Positions 19,384 through 28,107 of a stretch of 64,000 bases of DNA are shown piece after piece (the first letter of the stretch is position 1; each line of letters opens with the position of its first letter). Location of the stretch: the NCBI RefSeq assembly GCF_001581005.1, contig NZ_LHZV01000066.1:1-64000 (forward strand). Direction: 5' to 3'. The translations under genes were made by a program, and so were the position numbers. The notes under the pieces are model-generated. The model had not been told where the DNA came from, searched no databases, and saw nothing but the letters and a program-made list of their open reading frames with translations. This DNA comes from Acetobacter orleanensis (GTDB lineage Bacteria > Pseudomonadota > Alphaproteobacteria > Acetobacterales > Acetobacteraceae).

Positions 19384-20544
19384 TCAGCCTATAAGTGTAG
19401 GCGTTCTGCTCTGCGCCATGGCTGTGTAAGCCCGGATAAACTGATGAATGTCCTCTTCCATCACATTCCAAGGCAGAGAAACCCGGAGGGACTGTCCGGC
19501 CAGTTCCCCCAACCCCATAGCCTCCAGCACATGAGAGGCCGCAACCTTACCCGAAGAGCAGGCCGACCCGGCAGATACGCAGACCCCGTCCAGATCCAGC
19601 CGCATCAGTTGCCCCTGTGCTCTGCGCCCCGGCAGCGAGAGGCTGGTTGTATTGGCAAGCCTTGGCGCTGCCCCCCCATTAACCACGGCCCCGGCAGCAA
19701 CAGCGGCCTGCTCCAGCCTGTCCCGCAAGGCGGCAAGCGGCTGGGCGGGCTGCGCCAGAGACGCCTGTAACGCCGCCGCAAGCCCCGCCAGCGCGGGCAA
19801 CGGCGGTGTGCCACCCCGGCGGCCCTGCTCCTGCCCGCCACCTTCAAACAGGGGCGTCAGGCGCGCGGGGGCCGGACCACGGAGCAGCAACGCGCCCGCC
19901 CCTTTGGGGCCACCCATCTTATGGCCGGACAGGGCAAGACTATCCGCCCCCATATCCTCCACACACAGCGCCATCCGGCCTGCCGCCTGCACGGCATCCA
20001 CATGCAGATGCGCGCCGTACCTCTGGCAAAGGCGGGCAACCTCGGCCATGGGGTGCAGGACACCCGTCTCATTATTCGCCAGCATTAAGCAGACAAACGC
20101 GGGAGACTCGTCCTGCGCCAGTTTGGCCTCCAGCACATCCAGCCGCACCTGCCCGCTGGTGTCCACCGGCAGCCAGTTCAGCGGAGCCCCTGCGGGCACG
20201 CCCATGCGCACGGCATCATGCTCCGTCTGCCCCACCAGAAAACGTCGCCCCTGACCCAGCCCGGACATGGCGAGCACATTAGCCTCCGTACCGCCGGAGG
20301 TAAAAATGCAATTGAGCGGAGCAACCCCGAGCGCTCTGGCCACCTGATCCCGCGCCTCTTCCAGCACAGCCCGCGCCATACGTCCGGCACTATGGACGGA
20401 GGACGGATTGCCCGTCAGATCAGCCGCCGCCAGCATGGCGTCCCGCGCTTCTGGCCGCAGAGGTTCCGTGGCGTTGGCGTCCAGATAAACCCTACGCGGC
20501 GTCTCCCCCCCGCTCCGCGCCCAGAGATTCGCCCCGAGATTCAT
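19384..20544 (-). CDS. Cysteine desulfurase (NifS-like), copy B
   Basis: 386 residues from the ATG at 20544, which has AGAGGAG six bases upstream; the frame runs to 20634 but the extra residues are not family-like. It shows YLDANATEP (Asn where most relatives have His-Ala), TEHDAVR, the Lys in LSGHKMGGPKGAG and the Cys in GSACSSG. The HKMGGPKG form is typical of the NifS-like branch. First gene of the run desulfurase B, desulfurase A, ferredoxin, mnmA. The two desulfurases may serve different acceptors. Confidence 0.9.
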   Translation of the reverse strand: MNLGANLWARSGGETPRRVYLDANATEPLRPEARDAMLAAADLTGNPSSVHSAGRMARAVLEEARDQVARALGVAPLNCIFTSGGTEANVLAMSGLGQGRRFLVGQTEHDAVRMGVPAGAPLNWLPVDTSGQVRLDVLEAKLAQDESPAFVCLMLANNETGVLHPMAEVARLCQRYGAHLHVDAVQAAGRMALCVEDMGADSLALSGHKMGGPKGAGALLLRGPAPARLTPLFEGGGQEQGRRGGTPPLPALAGLAAALQASLAQPAQPLAALRDRLEQAAVAAGAVVNGGAAPRLANTTSLSLPGRRAQGQLMRLDLDGVCVSAGSACSSGKVAASHVLEAMGLGELAGQSLRVSLPWNVMEEDIHQFIRAYTAMAQSRTPTLIG

Positions 20545-20992
20545 GGTTTGCTCCTCTTTCCGGCCTGCCCCGATTGCGGCCTGATGCCCATCACATGTCC
20601 GTGCTGTTCCCTGCAATGGGCACAAAACAGCCATCAGAACGATTTATGTGGAAATTGTGACCGCACACCCCTTATAGAAGGGCTCATGGTCAATACCATA
20701 CAGTGCAGCAAGGTGAGGTCCGCGCAGTATGCCCGTGCCAGCGGCAAGGTCAATCTCGGATTTTGCGCCCTCCCCCTTTTTCTGCCTCCTGCATGATACC
20801 ATGTCCATAACAGAGCGTTCTCTGCCGCTTCTTTTCCTGCATGCGGCGGTGGGTGGCCTGTTTTTAACTGTTTTGCGGGCCGCCTGACCCGCCTGCACCG
20901 GCTTGTAGCGTGGCATCGCCCCCTGCCGGAGCATCTGCCCAACCGGGATGCGTCATGCCCACGGACGCATTTCAAAACCATGCGGAACCCGA
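20545..20992. other. Divergent intergenic region without a clear gene
   Basis: About 450 bases between the desulfurase operon and the divergent hydrolase. Open frames here lack start signals and family features. It must carry both promoters. I see no tRNA-like or other recognised RNA structure. Confidence 0.5.
20726..20753 (-). promoter_or_regulatory. Candidate sigma-70 promoter for the cysteine desulfurase operon
   Basis: On the minus strand TTGACC (20748-20753) stands 16 bases before CATACT (20726-20731), matching 5 of 6 and 4 of 6 consensus bases. It would give a leader of about 175 bases. Matches of this quality occur by chance. Confidence 0.3.
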
Positions 20993-21658
20993 ATGCCTGA
21001 GGTTATGTTTGCCGGCCCGGACGGGCGTCTTGAAGGACGTTACCACCACTCCAGCCAGCCCAATGCTCCCCTTGCTCTGGTGCTGCACCCACACCCGCTG
21101 CATGGCGGCACAATGAACAACCGCATTACTTATGCCATGTACCGCTCGTTTGAAAAAATGGGCTTTTCAGTCATGCGCTACAACTCCCGTGGTGTCGGGC
21201 GGTCTCAGGGCCGGTATGATGGCGGGATTGGTGAAATTTCCGATGCCGCCGCAGCCCTTGACTGGATGCAGATGGTCAACCCGAACGCTAGCGGCCTGTG
21301 GATTGCCGGTTATTCCTTCGGCGCATTTGTCGGCATGCAATTGCTGATGCGCCGTCCGGAAATTACCGGCTGGATCAGCGTTGCCCCTCCGGCCACCTAT
21401 TACGACTTTGGCTTTCTGGCACCCTGCCCCTGCGGCGGCCTGATGATTGCTGGCGGCAAAGATGATATGGCGCCAGAACCTGCCATCCATAAACTGGTGG
21501 ACAAGCTGAACACCCAGAAGGGCGTTACGGTGGATTACCGCGTCTTCCCTGATGCAGACCATATCTTTGCCAAACAGGCAGACAAGGTGACGGCTGCTCT
21601 GGAAGACCATGTGACAACCGCCATGGCGCATCGCAACATGCCGCTTGCGGCTGACTGA
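20993..21658 (+). CDS. Alpha/beta hydrolase of the small-esterase / dienelactone-hydrolase-like type
   Basis: 221 residues from the ATG at 20993; an ATG at 20948 is also in frame. Visible are the oxyanion region LHPHPLHGGTMNN, the nucleophile elbow GYSFGAF, a possible acid in GGKDDMAP and the catalytic His in DADHIF. The HPHPLHGG form is typical of a conserved alphaproteobacterial hydrolase family whose substrate is not known to me. No signal peptide, so probably cytoplasmic. It faces away from the desulfurase operon. Confidence 0.75.
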   Translation: MPEVMFAGPDGRLEGRYHHSSQPNAPLALVLHPHPLHGGTMNNRITYAMYRSFEKMGFSVMRYNSRGVGRSQGRYDGGIGEISDAAAALDWMQMVNPNASGLWIAGYSFGAFVGMQLLMRRPEITGWISVAPPATYYDFGFLAPCPCGGLMIAGGKDDMAPEPAIHKLVDKLNTQKGVTVDYRVFPDADHIFAKQADKVTAALEDHVTTAMAHRNMPLAAD

Positions 21659-21668
21659 TCTTCTGTTA

Positions 21669-21701
21669 CACGGGGCGGATTTTCCGCAAATCTGCCCCGT
21701 G
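21669..21701. terminator. Strong hairpin between convergent hydrolase and trmJ
   Basis: CACGGGGC pairs with GCCCCGTG and the stem extends inward to about 14 bp with a 5-base loop, 8 bases after the hydrolase stop. There is no clear T-tract, but its place between converging genes suits termination. Confidence 0.6.
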
Positions 21702-21802
21702 ACCTACCTCCTGCTTCCTGCCAGAAATCACGTCCGATCAGACGTCGCAGGCTGCACTGTCTGAGCAGTTAAAGCGTTTCTAAAACTCTTTCGAGGCACC
21801 TG

Positions 21803-22570
21803 TTATTTTCTACGCGGATGCGCCAGTTCCCGCACCACGCCGTGCAGCGTGCGCAGTTCCTGCTCCGTCACTTCCCCGCGTGTGAAAAAGTGCCGCAGAT
21901 TCCGTACCATACCGGGGCGCTTCTGCTCGTTATGCAGAAAACCACACTCATCCAGTTCGCGGATCAGGTGCCCCATGAAGTTTTCCAGCTCGCCCTTGGT
22001 GGCAACATGGGTTTCATTGGTCATGAGTTCACGCGGCGCGGTCTGGTCTTCCGCAACCCACCATTCATACGCCATGATCATGACGGCCTGCGCCAGATTG
22101 AGTGACATGAAAGCCGGGTTTAACGGGTAGCGGATCAACGCATCCGCCCGCGCCATATCCTCATTATCCAGCCCGGCGCGTTCGGGGCCAAACAGCAGAC
22201 CGACTTTCAGCCCCCTATTTGTCGCCGCCCGCAATTCCGCCGCCCCGCCGCGCGCCGTCATGACGGTTTTGACGATGTGGCGCGGGCGCGGACAGGTGGC
22301 AAAAACATGGTGCAGGTCAGCAATGGCGTCATCCACGCTCTCATGCACTGTGGCCGCGTCCAGAATCCGGTCGGCCCCGGAGGCCGTGCGCCAAGCGCGC
22401 TCCTGCGGCCAGCCATCACGCGGGCTGACCAGCCGGAGGTGAAACAGCCCCCCATTGGCCATTGCGCGCGCCGTGGTGCCGACATTTTCCGCAAGCTGCG
22501 GACGCACCAGAATGACAACTGGCGTATTCCCCACAGGCTCCAGCGGCGCCCCGCCGTCACGCCCGGTCAT
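21803..22570 (-). CDS. trmJ: TrmJ-like tRNA/rRNA 2'-O-methyltransferase (SpoU family)
   Basis: 255 residues of SPOUT fold. The three family motifs are visible: PQLAENVGTTARAMANGG, LLFGPERAGLDNED, and NPAFMSLNLAQAVMIMAYE, which form the S-adenosylmethionine knot. TrmJ methylates position 32 of tRNAs; YfiF/TrmH-type rRNA methylation is less likely given the C-terminal domain. Its start overlaps the cysS stop by four bases, so the two are translationally coupled. Confidence 0.88.
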   Translation of the reverse strand: MTGRDGGAPLEPVGNTPVVILVRPQLAENVGTTARAMANGGLFHLRLVSPRDGWPQERAWRTASGADRILDAATVHESVDDAIADLHHVFATCPRPRHIVKTVMTARGGAAELRAATNRGLKVGLLFGPERAGLDNEDMARADALIRYPLNPAFMSLNLAQAVMIMAYEWWVAEDQTAPRELMTNETHVATKGELENFMGHLIRELDECGFLHNEQKRPGMVRNLRHFFTRGEVTEQELRTLHGVVRELAHPRRK

Positions 22571-23937
22571 GCGCGCCTCCAGATCGTGCCGTCTTTTGTA
22601 TCTTCCAGCACAACCCCCTGTCCCTGAAGCTGATCACGCAGGGCGTCCGCCTTTGCAAAATCACGCGCCTTCTTGGCGGCTGCCCGCTCGGCAATCAGGG
22701 CGTCAATTGCGGCGTCATCCGCTGACCTATCACCCTTGAACCATTTTTCCGGGTCTTCCTGCAAAAGCCCGAGCAGGCCAGCCCCGGCTTTCAGAGCACC
22801 TGCCGCGTTCCTATCCCCAGCCAAAGCCTGTGCCGCCAAAGAGTGCAGTTCGGCAATCGCCATAGGGGTATTCAGGTCTTCCGCCAACGCTTTCAGCACG
22901 GCCTCCGGCACAGCGACGTCCGGCACCGGACCCGCAGCCAATGCGCGGTAGAACCGGTCCAGCACCTTGCGGGACTCCTGCAATCCGGCCTGCGTGTAGT
23001 TCAGTGTCGAGCGATAATGCGCCCCCAGCAACAGCAGCCGCAGAGCCTCCGCCGGAGCCTGTTTTAGCACGTCCCGAATCGTCAGGAAGTTACCGAGTGA
23101 TTTTGACATCTTCTCGCCTTCAACGAGAAGCATGGCGTTATGAACCCAGTAATTGGCAAACTTGCCTTGCGGAAAGCAGCACAGGCTCTGGGCGCGCTCG
23201 TTTTCATGGTGCGGGAACAGAAGGTCCGATCCGCCCCCATGAATATCAAAGCTTTCCCCCAGATAGCGGTGCGACATGGCCGAACATTCAATATGCCAGC
23301 CCGGCCGCCCACGGCCCCACGGACTTTCCCAGCCCGGCTGGTCCGCATCTGAGGGTTTCCAGAGCACAAAATCACCCGGGTCTTTTTTGTATCCCGCGAC
23401 TTCCACACGGGCACCAGCCACCAGATCTTCCGGGTCCCGGCCCGATAGAGCGCCGTAGGACGGGAAAGACGCGACTGAGAACAGCACATGACCATCCGCC
23501 TCATAGGCGTGGCCGTTTTCAATCAGACGGGCAATCAGAGCCTGCATCTCGCCAATATTATGCGTGGCACGCGGCTCAATATCCGGCGGCAGCACGTTCA
23601 TGGCCGCCAGATCCTGATGGAATTCTTCTGTAGTGCGCTGTGTGAGAGAGCCGATATCCTCCCCATTGGCGCGGGCACGGGCGGTAATCTTGTCATCCAC
23701 ATCCGTGATGTTGCGGACAAACGTCACACACGGATAGGCCTGCCGCAGGAACCGCACCAGCACATCCGCTGTCAGCATGGCGCGCAGATTGCCGATATGG
23801 GCCAGATCATAGACCGTCGGCCCACAATAATAGACTTTCACATGCTCCGGATCGAGCGGCGTGAACGGCACGGTCGCGCGGCGCTGACTGTCGTGCAAAG
23901 AAAGGGGTGGCCGGGAGGCCGAAGCAGAGTGCGGCAT
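22567..23937 (-). CDS. cysS: Cysteine--tRNA ligase
   Basis: Class I synthetase, 456 residues. The zinc ligand Cys38 lies in YYCGPTVYD, the HIGH motif is HIGN at 47-50, and the KMSKS loop is present in EKMSKSLGNF. The GWHIECSAM zinc-site segment is intact. A 20-residue N-terminal extension precedes the catalytic core. The gene points away from the tRNA-Thr gene. Coupled to trmJ downstream. Confidence 0.96.
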   Translation of the reverse strand: MPHSASASRPPLSLHDSQRRATVPFTPLDPEHVKVYYCGPTVYDLAHIGNLRAMLTADVLVRFLRQAYPCVTFVRNITDVDDKITARARANGEDIGSLTQRTTEEFHQDLAAMNVLPPDIEPRATHNIGEMQALIARLIENGHAYEADGHVLFSVASFPSYGALSGRDPEDLVAGARVEVAGYKKDPGDFVLWKPSDADQPGWESPWGRGRPGWHIECSAMSHRYLGESFDIHGGGSDLLFPHHENERAQSLCCFPQGKFANYWVHNAMLLVEGEKMSKSLGNFLTIRDVLKQAPAEALRLLLLGAHYRSTLNYTQAGLQESRKVLDRFYRALAAGPVPDVAVPEAVLKALAEDLNTPMAIAELHSLAAQALAGDRNAAGALKAGAGLLGLLQEDPEKWFKGDRSADDAAIDALIAERAAAKKARDFAKADALRDQLQGQGVVLEDTKDGTIWRRA

Positions 23938-24070
23938 AAGCGACTAGATGCGCCAGCGTTTGGCCTGATGCAATATCCGCGCCCCCAAAAAACTGCCACA
24001 AGATTGAAAACCGACCCTTGACGCGCCGCGCGTTTTACAGTTTTAATCCGCGCCTGCACGACAGTGCTGT

Positions 24071-24145
24071 GCCCTTATAGCTCAGTGGTAGAGCAACCGC
24101 CTTGTAAGCGGTAGGTCTTCAGTTCAAATCTGAATGGGGGCACCA
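24071..24145 (+). tRNA. tRNA-Thr (anticodon UGU), integration site of the mobile element
   Basis: A full cloverleaf can be drawn: acceptor GCCCTTA pairs with TGGGGGC allowing G-U pairs, D-arm GCTC/GAGC, anticodon stem ACCGC/GCGGT with loop CTTGTAA giving anticodon TGT, and a T-arm with TTCAAAT. The CCA end is encoded (24143-24145). The 3' part from 24122 on is repeated at the far end of the element, so the element inserted here while keeping the tRNA intact. Confidence 0.95.
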
Positions 24146-24153
24146 TTCTTTCC
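24122..24153. repeat. attL: 32-bp direct repeat, left copy
   Basis: Identical to 29995-30026. It starts in the T-arm of tRNA-Thr, includes the acceptor 3' strand and CCA, and ends eight bases downstream. Flanking bases differ on both sides, so these are the limits of identity. Confidence 0.95.
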
Positions 24154-24178
24154 CTAAATGGCGAATAACCGGCCTCTG

Positions 24179-24242
24179 TGTAACGCAATGCCTTAAAAGC
24201 ACTGCGTCTCAACCCTTCTGTAACGCATGAGTGTAACACATG
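24179..24242 (+). repeat. Three TGTAACGCA-type repeats near attL (possible integrase arm sites)
   Basis: TGTAACGCAATG (24179-24190), TGTAACGCATG (24219-24229) and TGTAACACATG (24232-24242) lie between attL and the integrase start; the last includes the integrase ATG. A fourth copy sits at 29919-29928 near attR. Tyrosine integrases often bind short repeats outside the core site, so these are candidate arm sites and could also let integrase repress its own gene. Not proven. Confidence 0.55.
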
Positions 24243-25850
24243 CGGGCCGGATCTAATTTGCTCAAACGAGGCGACCGTTGGTTTTTTCGCTGCCGTATTC
24301 CATCGGGGCTTTCCGTCTTCATCAACCGCCAAGAGATTGTCTATACCCTCCGCACCAATCGCAAAGAGGTTGCTAGCTTTCTAGCAAGCGCTATACGTTT
24401 GAGAACAAAGGGATACTGGCAAGACATCGAAATAATGGCCGCGAACAATATAGCCAAACATACTATCACAGAGCAGATACAAAAACGGTTCCAAGAGGAC
24501 CTTGAGCATGCTTTCAAGCAATACGTAGCCATGCTAACTGCTCCGAACTATAATAGCTCACTCCAAAGAGACGCAGAAGAAAATAACCTAGCTAATTTCT
24601 CCCAAGACAATCACGAGCGAAACATGAGTGTCTTCATGCAACATGCTCTCAAAATGTTGAGGGAGGCAGGCTATGATGATGCCACTGAGAATAGCCAAAG
24701 AGCTCGTGTCCTTTCAGCTTATTTGGCCGAACGCGCCGGATTGCTAGCTGAAGCGCGTTTACATTGGATTGATGGAGAGGAGGAGTATCGTCCTCAATTG
24801 CGGGACTTGCCTGAAGAACTATTTCCACCGCCACAACACAAGAAAACTCTTATCAAGGAAGACGTTTCAAAGCCTCAAACAAAACCTAGCCACACACACG
24901 TTCCGATTAGAGATATTTTAACAGCCTTCATGACTGAACGAGATTTCTTGGAGAAAAGTCAGAAAGAACGGATACGTGTGGTTGATACCTTTTGCGACAT
25001 CACAAAAAAAGACGATGCGACCACAGTAACTGCGGAAGATGCTATCCTGTGGAAGAAAACACGCCTAGGCACGAAAACCTTCAAAGGCGAGAATGTTAAA
25101 CCGCAAACAATAAAAAGAGACCTTAGCGTCCTTAAATCTTTGTGGGATTGGGGAAAGGCTAATCGCTTATTATCTTTTACTGAAAATCCGTTTCGTGGCA
25201 TTGCTCCCCGACAGAAGAAAGGCACAGTGGATCCGGTCAGACCTTACACCGGGAAAGAAGCAAAATGGATTTTAGAGAACAGTAGATGTAACAGAAAGCC
25301 GTTCCTTCGATGGGCTCCTTGGGTTCTCGCATATACTGGTTTACGACTAAAAGAACTAATGTATCTCAGAAAAGAACACATCTGCATTATAAAAGATATT
25401 AATGTTATTAATCTGATCGCAACCAAAGATAGACCGTTAAAAACACCACAATCTTCAAGAATAATACCCCTCCACAAGGATTTAATTAAAGAGGGATTTT
25501 TGACCTATGTAGATTCTCTACAAAACGGCTCTCTTCTTTTTCCTGAAATCACTCCCGACACTAATAATGATTTGAGTGGAAATGCCTCAAAACTTCTTGG
25601 ATATTGGATTCGAAAAAAGCTTCATATAGATGATCCCACTTTGAGCCCTGCTCACTCATGGAGACACCTTTTCATTGACATGGTAGCAATGGCAGGAGCC
25701 ACCCCAGATATCGCAGACGCTTTATCTGGACACGAAGTAGGAACGGGCAGTGCCCGATCAGGTTATGGTGAAGGAGCCCGTCGGAAACCGTGGGAAACCG
25801 TTAAAATTATAGAAAAAATGAAGTCGTTAATAAATGGAGAGTGGGAATAG
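24240..25850 (+). CDS. int: Tyrosine site-specific recombinase (integrase)
   Basis: 536 residues. The catalytic set is complete: Arg369 in TGLRLKEL, His472 and Arg475 in HSWRH, His498 in SGHEVG and Tyr509 in SGYGEG. The first about 60 residues (LLKRGDRWFFRCRIPSGL onward) match a small N-terminal domain common in proteobacterial integrases of this kind; a SAM-like core-binding domain follows at about 220-320. It would catalyse insertion and excision at the tRNA-Thr 3' end. An in-frame stop just upstream limits the start to 24240 or later; no Shine-Dalgarno is visible, and an arm-like repeat covers the ATG. Appears intact, so the element may still be mobile. Confidence 0.93.
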   Translation: MRAGSNLLKRGDRWFFRCRIPSGLSVFINRQEIVYTLRTNRKEVASFLASAIRLRTKGYWQDIEIMAANNIAKHTITEQIQKRFQEDLEHAFKQYVAMLTAPNYNSSLQRDAEENNLANFSQDNHERNMSVFMQHALKMLREAGYDDATENSQRARVLSAYLAERAGLLAEARLHWIDGEEEYRPQLRDLPEELFPPPQHKKTLIKEDVSKPQTKPSHTHVPIRDILTAFMTERDFLEKSQKERIRVVDTFCDITKKDDATTVTAEDAILWKKTRLGTKTFKGENVKPQTIKRDLSVLKSLWDWGKANRLLSFTENPFRGIAPRQKKGTVDPVRPYTGKEAKWILENSRCNRKPFLRWAPWVLAYTGLRLKELMYLRKEHICIIKDINVINLIATKDRPLKTPQSSRIIPLHKDLIKEGFLTYVDSLQNGSLLFPEITPDTNNDLSGNASKLLGYWIRKKLHIDDPTLSPAHSWRHLFIDMVAMAGATPDIADALSGHEVGTGSARSGYGEGARRKPWETVKIIEKMKSLINGEWE

Positions 25851-25911
25851 TTATAAATTCTTGGCTGTATTATTTTAACAACAGCCAATATTATATTCAG
25901 AAAAAGAATTT

Positions 25912-26526
25912 TTAAGAGTTAATACCTTCCTTGTTAACCACGACAGACGAAAGAGTATTTATAAAATTGGGATCACTGACAACTTGTGAAACAGCGTCAG
26001 ACAAGGCCCCCTCAAGTGCTTTTCGAGCTTCACCAGAAGTCATTGCCATTAAACCTCCCCGCGTTTTTGCACCTGTTACAGCCTTCTCATACAATACGCT
26101 GTTATTAGGACCAGTTACTTTAACATTCATTTCTACGGTAGCTACAGCTTCCCCCACAAAACCAGCGTGAAACTTATTGTAGAACTTGGTAACGTCCGCA
26201 GTTACAGTTTTACCACCAGCTTTCTCAGGGAAGCCACGTGCAAGTAATTCCGTTTCAAAAGCAGATTTAACAATATCTGAAATAGGCTTCGTTGTTTGGA
26301 TGCTGCCGCCTTCCATACCATAACCGTTGATTTTGGTTCCGACCCTATCATTAGGTGACAAATGATCCGTAGAAACTGCAATTTGAACGGGTGCCAAGGC
26401 AGCAGAAGCGAGTATCTCGGCTTGCTTTGAAGGCTTATAAGCAACGTCAATATGTTCTGACCCCAAGGCACAAGCTGAAAGACTCAAAAGTAAAACCACA
26501 AGTCCAGATGAACGAAACAACATCAT
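25912..26526 (-). CDS. YajG-like lipoprotein, mobile-element cargo
   Basis: 204 residues. The N-terminus is a lipoprotein signal: a hydrophobic stretch then LSAC with the lipidated Cys at residue 19, and no Asp at +2, so an outer-membrane location is expected. The body (ISDIVKSAFETELLARGF, then VTADVTKFYNKF, then an alternating VEMNVKVTGPNNSVLYEK strand) resembles the uncharacterised YajG family. AAAGGA stands before two tandem ATG codons (26521-26526); the longer frame begins with an unlikely TTG. It is divergent from the secreted-protein gene, sharing an AT-rich 160-bp promoter region. Role unknown; a surface-altering cargo function is only a guess. Confidence 0.65.
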   Translation of the reverse strand: MMLFRSSGLVVLLLSLSACALGSEHIDVAYKPSKQAEILASAALAPVQIAVSTDHLSPNDRVGTKINGYGMEGGSIQTTKPISDIVKSAFETELLARGFPEKAGGKTVTADVTKFYNKFHAGFVGEAVATVEMNVKVTGPNNSVLYEKAVTGAKTRGGLMAMTSGEARKALEGALSDAVSQVVSDPNFINTLSSVVVNKEGINS

Positions 26527-26685
26527 AAAATTCCTTTGAATAATCAAATTATCCTTATATATACAGTTTTAGATTTTCCAACGACTTATATTTAAATACA
26601 AATGCATATCAGATGTGTGATTTTTAAATATCACAGAAATAAAATATTAAGTAAAACAACTCTTTCTCAAAGAAAGGATTAAAAA

Positions 26686-27167
26686 ATGATAACATTTAGA
26701 AGGATTAATTCAATAACTGCCTTGTTTGGGCTATTTTTTTCTCTCATAACGCAAATGCTGCTGGCAATGAATTTCTAACTGCTCCACCTGTATTATTAAA
26801 AGCTAAAGCTATGATCTATTGCGGGGACATTGATCATGTGAGATCTATCGATATTATTGATCATTTAGGGGATACGAATAGATTTCGAGACAGCACACCA
26901 AAATACCCAAGCGCATCAGATGTATTTAGTGACGTAAAAAAAGAAATAACGAAAGAATACAAAGATTTTACAAAAACAATAAAAAAACAATCACAATTAA
27001 AGGCTGCAAAAGATTACTATATATCACTGTTATCAGGCATAAAGACCCTAGAGAGCTTCGATTCCTATGAAATAACATCTCATTGCAACATAAAACAATC
27101 AGTAGAAGACAGTGTGTTTGGAAAAATCAACGACAAAGAAAGCGCTTTAGAAGCTGAATTAAATTAA
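26686..27167 (+). pseudogene. Small secreted protein interrupted by a -1 frameshift at a T7 run
   Basis: The true start seems to be the ATG at 26686, with AAAGGA eight bases upstream. This frame gives a signal-peptide start (MITFRRINSITALFGLFF) and stops at 26776. One frame over, immediately after the seven-T run at 26734-26740, the sequence continues as SHNANA-AGNEF, a good signal-peptidase I site, and stays open to 27167. One extra T would join them into a protein of about 160 residues whose mature part has two Cys and a Lys/Ile-rich helical middle. The later ATG at 26811 has no Shine-Dalgarno. It is either a mutated gene, a sequencing error in a homopolymer, or a gene using polymerase slippage. 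I recognise no family. Confidence 0.6.
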
Positions 27168-27830
27168 AGAATTTCTTGATATTAAATTTTTTACTGTCGT
27201 TGCCGTCCAAATACCACCTCTATTAGTTTTAATTCCACGCAATATTAATTCTTTCGCAATTCCATTCAGGCTAGTTACCCCTCTAGCCTGAATTTCGCGC
27301 ACAATTGGCATTACAGAAACGGCAAAATGATCAGCTTTCTTTTTGATACCTGCTAACCCTTTAGCTGCGTCTGGCTTTGCTTCTGCGCGATAACCTCCTA
27401 ATTTTACACCACGGGCTTTAGCCGCCTCTAAAGCTGCCTTAGTGCGGCCAGAAATTACTTCACGCTCCTGTTCTGCAACCAAAGCCATAATACCTACCGT
27501 TAGCCTGTTAGCGTTGGGCAGATCAACTGCCACAAACTCTACACCAGCGTCCCGTAGCGACATAAGAAACGTGGCATTACGGCTTAAACGGTCTAATTTA
27601 GCAATGATCAATATTGCGCCTGTAAGCTTTGCCAGAGACAGTGCTTTGGTAAGCTCAGGACGAGAGTTATTCTTGCCGCTTTCGATATCCGTGAACTCCG
27701 CAACCAGAGTCGAATTTGCTCCGCTGAGGTAGTCCAATACCGATTTCTGTTGTGCTTCCAACCCAAGGCCGCTCTTACCCTGCCGTTCGGTTGAAACCCG
27801 ATAATACGCGATGAAACGTCCGTCTGACAT
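27159..27830 (-). CDS. Serine recombinase (resolvase/invertase family)
   Basis: 223 residues. The catalytic Ser13 is in YYRVSTERQG, and KLDRLSRN, the conserved Arg motif, follows at about residue 77. Then come the long E helix (LVAEQEREVISGRTKAALEAAKARG) and a C-terminal helix-turn-helix. Size fits the small resolvases and invertases rather than the large serine integrases. It may resolve multimers during replication of the excised element or invert a segment. The last 9 bases overlap the end of the convergent secreted-protein frame. GAGGA precedes the ATG with short spacing. Confidence 0.9.
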   Translation of the reverse strand: MSDGRFIAYYRVSTERQGKSGLGLEAQQKSVLDYLSGANSTLVAEFTDIESGKNNSRPELTKALSLAKLTGAILIIAKLDRLSRNATFLMSLRDAGVEFVAVDLPNANRLTVGIMALVAEQEREVISGRTKAALEAAKARGVKLGGYRAEAKPDAAKGLAGIKKKADHFAVSVMPIVREIQARGVTSLNGIAKELILRGIKTNRGGIWTATTVKNLISRNSLI

Positions 27831-28107
27831 ATTCCTCGAATCCTTATAAAATCATCCAACCAACGTTGAACGATTTTATATAGAAAGACAACTCATCGAA
27901 GATGAAGAGTGACATCACGAAAAAGATTACGTTCCACGGAGGGAGGTGGCTATCCAAAAAACATTATTCCTTCGGATTACCTAAGTGTTTTTAGCGGCTG
28001 AATGCACAAATTCAATTGTGGAAATAAAAAATGCAATCGATTAACGCACTATGATTTATGATAGAATTCACTGCAATCGGAAATCATCTTTGCAGGAGTA
28101 TTGTGCG
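27831..28107. other. AT-rich divergent regulatory region in the element
   Basis: 277 bases between the divergent serine recombinase and HTH genes. It holds CACAAATTCAATTGTG (about 28004-28019), with matching CACAA and TTGTG arms, which could be an operator. No gene is visible. Confidence 0.4.

Noticed and set aside
20644-20934. Minus-strand open frame upstream of the desulfurase operon
   Set aside because: I checked for an Rrf2/IscR-type regulator here, but the frame has no winged-helix pattern or Cys triad, and its composition looks non-coding.
26811-27167. Independent small gene starting at 26811
   Set aside because: No Shine-Dalgarno before this ATG, and the frame extends upstream into a convincing signal-peptide cleavage region. 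Treated as part of the frameshifted gene from 26686.
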